From Prevotella sp. (GTDB lineage Bacteria > Bacteroidota > Bacteroidia > Bacteroidales > Bacteroidaceae): DNA of 39,107 nt. The stretch's first letter is position 1. Every line of letters begins with the position of its first letter. This document shows positions 16,049 through 22,982 of this stretch, piece by piece. The notes beneath the pieces are model-generated. The model saw nothing but the letters and a program-made list of their open reading frames with translations. It made no database searches and was not told the origin of the DNA. Where the stretch lies: NCBI GenBank assembly GCA_017941345.1, contig JAGAWQ010000007.1:1-39107 (forward strand), given 5' to 3'. The position numbers were made by a program, and so were the translations under genes.

Positions 16049-17029
16049 ATGAACGAAGAGTTTAAGAAAACACTAAAGTCGTCGGAGACAGAAGACTGGT
16101 TAGACCTGCACTTTGTGCGTCCGTTCTGCTACTACTGGGCTCTGTTTTTTGCGCGCTTTGACATACATCCCAATACGGTGACTATCCTCTCGATGTTCAT
16201 CGGAGCAGGCAGTGCCTTCTTCTTCGCCTGTGCCAGCTACTACTATTGTGGTATCGTTGGCCTGTTGCTGAACATCGTGGCTATCCTGCTGTTGTGTCTG
16301 GCTGATATCTTCGACTGCACCGACGGACAGCTGGCTCGCATGACGGGCAAGAAGAGTCGTCTGGGACGTATCCTCGACGGAGCAGCTGGCTTCACGTGGT
16401 TCGTCCCCATCTACCACGCGATGGTCTATCGTTTCTACCTGCACCACGACCTGGAGTTCCAATGGCTGGGCATCAGCGACACACCAGAGAACGTGCTCAT
16501 TGCGACCTTCGTGGCTTATGCGTTGGGCGTTATCTCAGGCTTCACGGGTATTGCCGGCCAGCAACGTCTGGCCGACTACTATATCCAGGTACACCTCTTC
16601 TTCCTGAAGGGCGAGAAGGGCGCTGAGCTCGACAACTCGAAGCGCCAGCAGGAGATTTACGACCAGATGGACGCCTCGACCCCTTGGTATGAGCGCTACT
16701 TCCAGAAGTCATACATCGGTTATACCCAGAAGCAGGAGGCCGCTACTCCGCAGTTTCAGCGTCTGATGGCCCGTCTGCGTGAGAAGTACGGTGCTGCTGA
16801 CCAGATACCCCAAGCTGTTCGCGACGAGTTCCGTCGCTACTCGCTGCCCGTCATCAAGTGGAATGGTCTGCTGACCTTCAATTTCCGCTCTGCCTGGCTC
16901 TTCCTGTTCTGTCTGCTCGACGTGCCTGTGCTGTACTTCGTTTGGGAGATTGTGGGCATGGGACTGCTCTACCTGTATGTGAATCGTCGTCATGAAAACT
17001 TCTGCCGTAAGATGGCCGACAAACTGTAA
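16049..17029 (+). CDS. CDP-alcohol phosphatidyltransferase family protein with a variant active site
   Basis: This 326-residue integral membrane protein belongs to the family that moves a phospho-alcohol from a CDP carrier to an acceptor hydroxyl, or the reverse. The signature DxxDGxxAR is present (Asp89, Asp92), with the following Gly and Asp110 in GRILD. The last Asp of the canonical Gx3Dx3D, proposed as the catalytic base, is replaced by Gly114 (LDGAAGF). The N-terminal region WLDLHFVRPFCYYWALFFARF precedes HPNTVTILSM, normal for the family. Several hydrophobic helices follow. It heads an operon with a flippase-like protein, a PLP enzyme and a cytidylyltransferase. That context suggests it attaches an amino-alcohol phosphate. 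The acceptor (ceramide, diacylglycerol or glycan) is unknown. Confidence 0.85.
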   Translation: MNEEFKKTLKSSETEDWLDLHFVRPFCYYWALFFARFDIHPNTVTILSMFIGAGSAFFFACASYYYCGIVGLLLNIVAILLLCLADIFDCTDGQLARMTGKKSRLGRILDGAAGFTWFVPIYHAMVYRFYLHHDLEFQWLGISDTPENVLIATFVAYALGVISGFTGIAGQQRLADYYIQVHLFFLKGEKGAELDNSKRQQEIYDQMDASTPWYERYFQKSYIGYTQKQEAATPQFQRLMARLREKYGAADQIPQAVRDEFRRYSLPVIKWNGLLTFNFRSAWLFLFCLLDVPVLYFVWEIVGMGLLYLYVNRRHENFCRKMADKL

Positions 17030-17032
17030 CTT

Positions 17033-18076
17033 ATGAAGTGGACGAAGCAACGCCTGAATAATCTATTCTTCTTCCTGGGCTGTGCCGCTGTGGTGGTGAT
17101 GCTGCTGACGTTTGATGTCAGCTTCATCGAGCTATGGGAGCACATCTGCCATGCTGGCTACTGGCTCATTCCCATCATCGGAATCTGGGTGGTGGTCTAT
17201 GCGCTCAACGCGTTGGCGTGGAAGGCGATGATAGAAGGTAACATCGGGCGCAAGGCCCCTATCAGCTTCTGGCGTCTGTTTCAGCTCACCATCACAGGCT
17301 ATGCCCTGAACTACGCCACACCCGTTGGCGGACTAGGTGGTGAGCCCTACCGCATCATGGAGCTGTCGAAGGACATCGACAAGGAGCATGCTACATCAAG
17401 CGTCATCCTCTATGCTATGATGCACTTCTTCGCCCATTTCTGGTTCTGGTTCCTCAGCATCTTCATCTATCTGGCGCTGGCCGCTGCAGGCGACCTGCCT
17501 ATCACACCCGTCATAGGCACTACGTTAGGTATCATCGTGGTGTTCTGCCTGTTCTTCTTCTACCTCTTCTCACGAGGCTACAAGAACGGACTGGTGAAGT
17601 ATGTGCTGGGCGTGGTGAGTCGGATACCAGGACTGAAGCGCTGGACGCTACGCCTCTGGGCGCGTCACCATGAGGCCATCGACAACATCGACTGCCAGAT
17701 AGCAGCTCTCTACCAGCAAGACACGAAGGCTTTCTACAAGAGTCTGGTGCTGGAGTATTTCTCGCGTGTAGTACAGAGCGCTGAAGTGCTGTTCATGTTG
17801 CTGCTCTTCGGTATCGACAACGGAGGCGGACTGGCAGGAATATCCATCACTTTCCTGCACAGCATCCTGATTGTCTCGTTCACGACGCTGTTTGCCAATC
17901 TGATAGGATTTCTGCCCATGCAGTTGGGTGTGCAGGAGGGAGGTTTCGTGCTGTCCATCGCTGCATTAGGTCTGTCTGCAGCATTGGGCATCTTCGTCAG
18001 TATCATCTGCCGTGTGCGCGAGATTATCTGGATTGCAATTGGCATGCTTCTGATGAAAGTGAAAAGTGAAAAGTGA
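17033..18076 (+). CDS. Flippase-like / LPG-synthase transmembrane-domain protein (AglD/UPF0104 family)
   Basis: The 347-residue polytopic membrane protein begins 3 bp after the previous stop. It has about eight hydrophobic segments and the family's conserved pieces YALNYATPVGGLGGEPYRI, where the Pro-Gly-Gly-Glu-Pro region is diagnostic, and LIGFLPMQLGVQEGGFV near the C-terminus. Relatives include the membrane half of lysyl-phosphatidylglycerol synthase (which carries the flippase) and archaeal AglD. In this operon it most plausibly translocates the lipid or lipid-linked product across the inner membrane. Its 3' end, including the stop codon, lies in an array of AAGTGAA 7-mers (18057-18091), so the last few residues (VKSEK) may be a late addition. 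Confidence 0.85.
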   Translation: MKWTKQRLNNLFFFLGCAAVVVMLLTFDVSFIELWEHICHAGYWLIPIIGIWVVVYALNALAWKAMIEGNIGRKAPISFWRLFQLTITGYALNYATPVGGLGGEPYRIMELSKDIDKEHATSSVILYAMMHFFAHFWFWFLSIFIYLALAAAGDLPITPVIGTTLGIIVVFCLFFFYLFSRGYKNGLVKYVLGVVSRIPGLKRWTLRLWARHHEAIDNIDCQIAALYQQDTKAFYKSLVLEYFSRVVQSAEVLFMLLLFGIDNGGGLAGISITFLHSILIVSFTTLFANLIGFLPMQLGVQEGGFVLSIAALGLSAALGIFVSIICRVREIIWIAIGMLLMKVKSEK

Positions 18077-18091
18077 AAAATTAAAAGATAA
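18057..18091. repeat. Array of 7-bp units (AAGTGAA) across a gene end
   Basis: AAGTGAA occurs three times in perfect tandem (18057-18077), followed by decayed units AAATTAA and AAGATAA. The third unit supplies the TGA stop of the flippase-like gene. It reaches to within 5 bp of the next start. Confidence 0.8.
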
Positions 18092-18096
18092 AGATT

Positions 18097-19125
18097 ATGA
18101 ACTATCTCGACAGAAACGAATTTAATTTTGAGCCCAGCCAGAAAGTGGTGGAGGCCATCAAGAATTTCGACCCCAAGACGCTGTGCTTCTACACCCGCAT
18201 CTACGACCAGGGCAAGAAGAGCGTCATCTCCGTCCGCCTGAGCGAAATCTACGGTGTTCCTGAGAATCAGGTGCTGCTGACCTATGGCGGCGAAGACATG
18301 CTGAAGAATGCCATCCACTATTTCCTGATGGTTGGCGACAACAAGAAGATACTGATTCCTGAGTTCTCCTGGTGGTACTACAACCGTGTAGCCTCTGAGT
18401 GTGGCGGCACGTTCGAGATGTATCCCCTGCACGAACAGGAAGACACCTTCGCCTACGATATCGACGAGGTCATTGAGTACACCAACCGCGTTCATCCGCG
18501 TATGCTGTTGCTCGCTTCGCCCAACAACCCCACAGGTAACGGCTTGACCCCTGAGGAGATTGGTCGCATCATGGAGAACATTCCCTCAGACACGATGGTA
18601 CTCATCGACGAGGCCTATGCCAGCTTCATCTCGATGGACACAGCCTATATCGCTCCGCTGGTTGAGAAGTACAACAACCTGATCATCTCGCGCACGCTGT
18701 CTAAGTTCTACGGACTGCCCGGCCTTCGCGTAGGCTTCGGATTCATTGGCAAGGGTCACGACCAGTTCGAGAGCTACATCAACAAGTATCTGGGCTACAA
18801 CCGCTTCTCTGAGGCCGTAGCGCTGGCTGCTTTGGATAGCAACGAGCACTATCGTCAGGTGGCTGATGATATGCAGTGGGGACGCGACCTGTTCAAAAAG
18901 GAACTGGGTCATCTGCCTGGCTTCAAGGTTTACAAGTCGGTAGCCAATTTCATCCTCATCAAGTATCCTGTGGAAATCAAGGACAAGCTGATGGATGCCC
19001 TGAAGGTGCAGGACTACAAGATTAAGTTCATGACTGACAAGGGTTTGGAGTCGTGTCTGCGCATCACGCTGGGGCGCAAGGAACAGACGCAAACCGTTGT
19101 TGACACCATCAAGCGTTGCTTATGA
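18097..19125 (+). CDS. HisC/CobD-like class I/II PLP-dependent aminotransferase or decarboxylase
   Basis: This 342-residue fold-type I PLP enzyme shows ASPNNPTGN (substrate/PLP loop), VLIDEAYASF (Asp to the pyridine N), SRTLSKFYGLPGLRVGFG with the Schiff-base Lys at about 203, and a late CLRITLG with the carboxylate-binding Arg. The closest familiar relatives are histidinol-phosphate aminotransferase and threonine-phosphate decarboxylase (CobD), both of which handle small phosphorylated amines. No his or cobalamin genes are nearby. Instead it sits between a flippase-like gene and a LicC-like cytidylyltransferase, and overlaps the latter by ATGA. A role in making an amino-alcohol phosphate, by transamination or decarboxylation, is the best contextual guess. 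It should not be called hisC. Confidence 0.85.
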   Translation: MNYLDRNEFNFEPSQKVVEAIKNFDPKTLCFYTRIYDQGKKSVISVRLSEIYGVPENQVLLTYGGEDMLKNAIHYFLMVGDNKKILIPEFSWWYYNRVASECGGTFEMYPLHEQEDTFAYDIDEVIEYTNRVHPRMLLLASPNNPTGNGLTPEEIGRIMENIPSDTMVLIDEAYASFISMDTAYIAPLVEKYNNLIISRTLSKFYGLPGLRVGFGFIGKGHDQFESYINKYLGYNRFSEAVALAALDSNEHYRQVADDMQWGRDLFKKELGHLPGFKVYKSVANFILIKYPVEIKDKLMDALKVQDYKIKFMTDKGLESCLRITLGRKEQTQTVVDTIKRCL

Positions 19126-19898
19126 TTGGAGTTATCTTAGCTGCAGGCATGGCCAAGCGCCTACGTCCATTGACTGATACGAAGCCTAAGTGTCTGCTGG
19201 AGGTTGGCGGGCGCACGCTCCTTGAGCGCACCGTCCGTGCAATGCAGCAGGCTGGCATCACCGAGTTTGTAGTGGTGACGGGCTATCGTGGTGAGCAGAT
19301 ACGCGGTTTTCTGGAGACTAGTATTTCTAGTATTCCTAGTAGTAGTAGTAGTTCTACTAGTGATACTAGTACGACTAGCCCCCACTTTACTTTTCTGCAT
19401 AATAGCGATTACGAGCACAACAACAACATCTACTCGCTGTGGATGGCGGGTGAGGTGGTGCGCGGACGCGAGTTCTTGCTAATGGACAGCGATATCCTGT
19501 GCGACCCAGCTGCTGTGGTGGCTATCGCAAAGCAAGAGGAGTCGGCTCTGGCGCTGAACCGTCATGAGTGTGGCGAGGAGGAAATCAAGGTCATCGTGGA
19601 TGCCAACCAGCACATCACGGAGATCAACAAGACCTGCAACCCAAAGGATGCCATTGGCGAGTCGGTGGGTATCGAGAAAATGACTGCCGAATACAGCACA
19701 GCCCTCTATCGGGAGCTCGACCAGATGATAGTGAAGGAAGGCCTCATCGACATCTTCTACGAGCGTTGCTTCGAGCGACTGATTCCCCAGGGGCATACCT
19801 TCAAGGTGGTTGATACGACCCACTATTTCTCATACGAATTGGACACGCCAGAGGATTTCCAGCGTGCCCAAGAACTTATTCCTGCTGAGTTGCTTTAA
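19122..19898 (+). CDS. LicC-like sugar/amino-alcohol-phosphate nucleotidyltransferase
   Basis: The 258-residue cytoplasmic protein has the nucleotidyltransferase N-terminus LAAGMAKRLRPLTDTKPKCL with the signature GxxxRxxPxTxxxPK. It also has EHNNNIYSLWMA and a metal-binding MDSDILCD, both features of phosphocholine cytidylyltransferase (LicC) and the N-domain of PntC. CTP activation of a small phosphorylated or phosphono amine is therefore likely. The ATG at 19122 overlaps the PLP-enzyme stop; a TTG at 19116 is less likely. Between the GYRGEQIRGFLE region and FTFLHNSDYEHNN lies a 21-residue Ser/Thr-rich insert (residues 66-86) encoded by a 9-bp repeat array, in a surface-loop position. The terminator hairpin begins inside the coding 3' end. 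Confidence 0.85.
   Translation: MIGVILAAGMAKRLRPLTDTKPKCLLEVGGRTLLERTVRAMQQAGITEFVVVTGYRGEQIRGFLETSISSIPSSSSSSTSDTSTTSPHFTFLHNSDYEHNNNIYSLWMAGEVVRGREFLLMDSDILCDPAAVVAIAKQEESALALNRHECGEEEIKVIVDANQHITEINKTCNPKDAIGESVGIEKMTAEYSTALYRELDQMIVKEGLIDIFYERCFERLIPQGHTFKVVDTTHYFSYELDTPEDFQRAQELIPAELL
19317..19379 (+). repeat. In-frame 9-bp repeat array in the cytidylyltransferase gene
   Basis: Seven 9-bp units of the form ACTAGTATT/TCTAGTATT/CCTAGTAGT and variants encode seven tripeptides (TSI, SSI, PSS, SSS, STS, DTS, TTS). The flanking sequence is non-repetitive and conserved in the family. This marks the array as an insertion or expansion that kept the frame. Confidence 0.85.
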
Positions 19899-19918
19899 CC
19901 CAGCAGGAATATTTTTTT
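19877..19918 (+). terminator. Intrinsic terminator of the head-group operon
   Basis: TATTCCTGCTG (19877-19887) pairs perfectly with CAGCAGGAATA (19901-19911) across a 13-nt loop and is followed by seven T residues. The left arm and loop include the last codons and stop of the cytidylyltransferase gene. The T-tract touches the stop codon of the convergent M13 peptidase gene. Confidence 0.9.
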
Positions 19919-21860
19919 ACCAGATTGCTACGCGCTTGGCAGGTTCCAGATAGAGGGTACCGCTCTTGATGTCATAGGCATCGTACCACGCATTGATGTT
20001 ACGCACTACACCGTTGCAACGCTCGCGCAACTGTGAATGTTCATCGTCGTAATATCGGCTCTTGGCAAATTCCAGATCATAGCTGCCGCTCCATGCGATA
20101 GCCCATCCCTGGAAATAACGTTTAGTCAGTTGCTTCTGCTGTTCGGGAGTAGCCTCCGGGTGCTTGCTGAGCAGGATGTCCAATGACAGGCAGCAGCCAC
20201 CGATATCGGCGATATTCTCACCTAGTGTATTCTTGCCGTTGTCATAGAGCGTCTTGTCCGCCCAAGGCATCATCAGCAGTTCACTGTAGTTTTCAACGAG
20301 CTGCTTGCTGTACGTATTGAACTTGATGGTATCTGCCGGTGTCCACCAGTTTTTGTATGCACCATTTTTGTCGTACAAACGACCACCATTGTCGAAGCCG
20401 TGAGTCAGCTCGTGACCGATGGTCGAGCCTAAGACAGCCAGCCTCAGCGCATCCTCGTCACCATCATGGATATAAGGAGCCAACAGGTTGGAAGGATTGA
20501 TAAATACCGCATTCGTTGCCCGGTCATAGTAAGCGTTGTCATCCAAGCAGCTAACACTAAAGTCATATGTGGACAGCAACATGATAACTTCCCTACGGGT
20601 GCGACCAATCATCCATTTATAGCTGTCTAAGCGAGCCTGTCGCAACTGGCGCACCAACGATATGATGCCCTCGTTCTTCAGCTTAGGTGTAGCCACATCG
20701 GGCGTGGCGTCAGGCTCTGTAGCAACAAAGAACTCCATGTTCTTCAGTTTGTCTAACGCATTGGCGCGCGTCTCAGCCGACAGCCACATGTTGTTTTCCA
20801 GTCGCTTTTGGAAAGCGGCACGGAAATCCTCACAATAGCCTGCATACTGGCTCTTCATGCTGGCCGTGATAAACTTTTTGTTGAAATCTCTTACCACATA
20901 GAGACTACCATATAAGAACTTGATGTTTGACATCAGTTTTGACCTGGTGAGACGAAGTTTCACCTGTTTGCCTGATGTCGTCGTGTAAGTCACATTGTTA
21001 TATGCAGTCAGCCAGTCATCAGATATCAGCAGACCATCATACATATACACGCAGGTCTCGATCTCCTTCTTGACAGCCTCTACGGTAGTAAAAGTTTTCG
21101 CCATCGACTCGTAGAGGGTTTTCGCCTCTTTCTCCCAGACAAGCTCATCGGCAGAAAGGCCCAGCCCCAGGCCCTTGACGAATGCTGTCAGATTGGCATC
21201 AGCCTGCCCGACAGCCCTGCGGATGGGCTGTCCGCCACGATAGGCGCGGCGTTTCTCTAATTCCTGTTTACCAAGTTGCGACAAACCCCTATCGTCATAA
21301 TAGAAGGGTCTGCCTTCTTCCATCACCCAGGCAGCCTGACCAGTCACGACTTTCACCACAGGCGAAAACAGTGAGTTATAGCCTGCTACGGTGGCACGTC
21401 CCCATGCCTCCATAGCCTGTTCCATCGTGGTAGCATTCTGCCACAGCTCGTCGACGCGCGGCTTCAGCATTTCCTGCGCTTTCTGCAAGGGAGTAGAGCC
21501 ATCTTCTGATGCAGCATCGCACACGTCCCTCAGTATTTTCACATCAGCATCGGTGGTCGACGACAACATTTCTGATACGCGGTCACTCTGAAGATCACTT
21601 GCATACGAAATCATGCCGTCAGGATAAATGTCTTCCGGATTCCACCAGAACTTACCCTCCATGTGCATGTAGAAGTCGTCGCCCAGCGTACAACTGTCGG
21701 TCTGCCATTTATCAAACTTATCCCAGAATGCAGTCTGGGCTGCAGTCTCGCCAGCAGGACGGGTGGGTGAACCAGGATTGTCGATGTTGTCCGTACACGA
21801 GGTCAACAAGGCTGCAGGGGTCAGGATGGCAGCCATCATCCATTGTTTCATTTTTCTCAT
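19917..21860 (-). CDS. M13-family zinc metallopeptidase lipoprotein (PepO/neprilysin-like)
   Basis: The 647-residue protein has a lipoprotein signal with the lipobox LLTSC (Cys about residue 22), so it is envelope-anchored. The N-terminal two thirds are the helical cap domain of M13 peptidases. The catalytic domain has GHELTHGFDNGG with zinc ligands His483 and His487 and catalytic Glu484. The third ligand Glu548 is in GENIADIGG. It ends in VAIW, matching the conserved terminal Trp of the family, so it is full length. M13 enzymes cleave oligopeptides on the C-terminal-facing side of the envelope; the natural substrate here is unknown. ATG 21851 is an alternative start. Its own promoter lies upstream, and the gene is divergent from the aldolase gene. 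Confidence 0.93.
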   Translation of the reverse strand: MRKMKQWMMAAILTPAALLTSCTDNIDNPGSPTRPAGETAAQTAFWDKFDKWQTDSCTLGDDFYMHMEGKFWWNPEDIYPDGMISYASDLQSDRVSEMLSSTTDADVKILRDVCDAASEDGSTPLQKAQEMLKPRVDELWQNATTMEQAMEAWGRATVAGYNSLFSPVVKVVTGQAAWVMEEGRPFYYDDRGLSQLGKQELEKRRAYRGGQPIRRAVGQADANLTAFVKGLGLGLSADELVWEKEAKTLYESMAKTFTTVEAVKKEIETCVYMYDGLLISDDWLTAYNNVTYTTTSGKQVKLRLTRSKLMSNIKFLYGSLYVVRDFNKKFITASMKSQYAGYCEDFRAAFQKRLENNMWLSAETRANALDKLKNMEFFVATEPDATPDVATPKLKNEGIISLVRQLRQARLDSYKWMIGRTRREVIMLLSTYDFSVSCLDDNAYYDRATNAVFINPSNLLAPYIHDGDEDALRLAVLGSTIGHELTHGFDNGGRLYDKNGAYKNWWTPADTIKFNTYSKQLVENYSELLMMPWADKTLYDNGKNTLGENIADIGGCCLSLDILLSKHPEATPEQQKQLTKRYFQGWAIAWSGSYDLEFAKSRYYDDEHSQLRERCNGVVRNINAWYDAYDIKSGTLYLEPAKRVAIW

Positions 21861-21890
21861 AGTTTGCTTGGTATAAAATCAGTTTGGGGG

Positions 21891-21922
21891 CAAAGTTAAG
21901 AATAATTAAGCGAAAATCCAAA
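21891..21922 (-). promoter_or_regulatory. M13 peptidase promoter
   Basis: On the minus strand TTTG (21922-21919), a 20-bp spacer and TAACTTTG (21898-21891) match the consensus, 31 bp before the start. A small inverted repeat (CGAAAAT at 21911-21917, ATTTTCG at 21922-21928) straddles the -33 element. Confidence 0.8.
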
Positions 21923-21930
21923 TTTTCGTG

Positions 21931-21970
21931 CTAAAAAGATGACAAGGCGACTGGGCAAACGTCTTTTTAG
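21931..21970. promoter_or_regulatory. Inverted repeat upstream of the aldolase gene, candidate operator
   Basis: CTAAAAAGA (21931-21939) and TCTTTTTAG (21962-21970) form a perfect 9-bp inverted repeat with a 22-bp spacer, 27 bp before the aldolase start. No TAnnTTTG promoter for the aldolase was found, so an activator-dependent promoter with this as a binding site is possible. Confidence 0.35.
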
Positions 21971-21997
21971 AAAAGGACAAACATTAATAAAAACGAT

Positions 21998-22939
21998 ATG
22001 ATTACACCAAGTTTTAAAACTCCACTGAGCGGCATTATCCCACCGCTGGTAACCCCACTGAAAGATAACGAGACACTGGACATCGAGAGTCTGGAGCGAC
22101 TGATAGAGCACCTCATTGCGGGTGGCGTACACGGACTCTTCGTGCTGGGCACTACAGGCGAGGAGCAAAGTCTGTCGTACGATGTGCGTAAGCAGATGAT
22201 TCGCGAGTCGTGCCGCATCAATCGCGGACGGTTGCCCCTGCTGGCTTGCATCACCGACACCTCGATAGTGGAGAGCATCAAACTAGCCCGTGTGGCTGCC
22301 GACTGTGGCGCTGACGGAGTGGTCAGTGCTCCCCCCTACTACTTCGCTACGGGTCAGCCCGAGCTGGCTCAGTTCTACGAGGAGCTGGTGCCTCAGCTGC
22401 CGCTTCCCGTGTTCTTATATAATATGCCTTCGCACGTGAAGGTGAGCTTTGCTCCTGATACCGTTCGTCGCATTGCTCAGAACCCTCAGGTGGTGGGCTT
22501 CAAGGACTCCAGCGCCAATGCCGTCTATTTCCAGTCGGTCATGTATAAGATGCAGCATCGTCCTGACTTCGCCATGCTTGTCGGTCCTGAGGAGATTACG
22601 GGCGAGTGCGTACTGTTAGGTGGTGACGGCGGCATCAACGGCGGTGCCAACATGTTCCCTGAGCTCTACGTGGCGATGTACGATGCTGCCCAGGAGCGCA
22701 ACATCGATAAGATGCTGCCGTTGCAACAGCTCATCATGCAGATTTCGACCTCTATCTACACCGTAGGCAAGCATGGCAGCAGCTATCTGAAGGGCTTGAA
22801 GTGTGCCCTCTCCCTCTTAGGCATCATCAACGACGACTTCGTGGCCTCGCCGTTCTACAAGTTCGAGGCTCCCGAGCGTGAGAAAATCCGTCAGGCACTC
22901 GACGCACTACCCATCAAGAATGGAAAACTAAAGTTTTAA
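21998..22939 (+). CDS. NAL/DHDPS-superfamily aldolase (2-keto-3-deoxy acid lyase type)
   Basis: The 313-residue TIM-barrel class I aldolase has the family elements VTPLKDN, VLGTTGEEQSL (pyruvate carboxylate site), YNMPSHV (Tyr141) and VGFKDSS with the Schiff-base Lys169. The superfamily includes dihydrodipicolinate synthase, N-acetylneuraminate lyase and KDG aldolase. The two-gene pairing with an SSS symporter, away from lysine genes, argues for a catabolic lyase rather than DapA. Given the neighbouring GH143-like module, Kdo or Dha (3-deoxy-2-ulosonic acids of RG-II) are attractive substrates. Sialic acid is an alternative, but no sialidase of the GH33 type or epimerase is present. The substrate is not proven by sequence. 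Confidence 0.85.
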   Translation: MITPSFKTPLSGIIPPLVTPLKDNETLDIESLERLIEHLIAGGVHGLFVLGTTGEEQSLSYDVRKQMIRESCRINRGRLPLLACITDTSIVESIKLARVAADCGADGVVSAPPYYFATGQPELAQFYEELVPQLPLPVFLYNMPSHVKVSFAPDTVRRIAQNPQVVGFKDSSANAVYFQSVMYKMQHRPDFAMLVGPEEITGECVLLGGDGGINGGANMFPELYVAMYDAAQERNIDKMLPLQQLIMQISTSIYTVGKHGSSYLKGLKCALSLLGIINDDFVASPFYKFEAPEREKIRQALDALPIKNGKLKF

Positions 22940-22968
22940 ATGAAAGAAATCTTTCATTCCTTTCATTT
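22938..22968. repeat. Intercistronic hairpin built of CTTTCATT units
   Basis: AAATGAAAG (22938-22946) is complementary to CTTTCATTT (22960-22968), with another CTTTCATT at 22951-22958. It lies between the aldolase and symporter genes and starts in the aldolase stop codon. It could stabilise or attenuate the dicistronic mRNA. It may also be a decayed member of the short-repeat arrays seen elsewhere in the window. Confidence 0.5.
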
Positions 22969-22982
22969 AACAAAAATATATT

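Noticed and set aside
18097-19125. hisC (histidine biosynthesis) assignment
   Set aside because: Fold motifs match HisC, but the operon context is head-group activation, and no other his genes are present.
19317-19379. Possible CRISPR or mobile-element repeat
   Set aside because: The units are 9 bp, contiguous, degenerate and in frame within a gene, with no spacers.
21998-22939. dapA (lysine/peptidoglycan) assignment
   Set aside because: The superfamily motifs alone do not separate DapA from NAL/KDG lyases, and the symporter partner favours catabolism.
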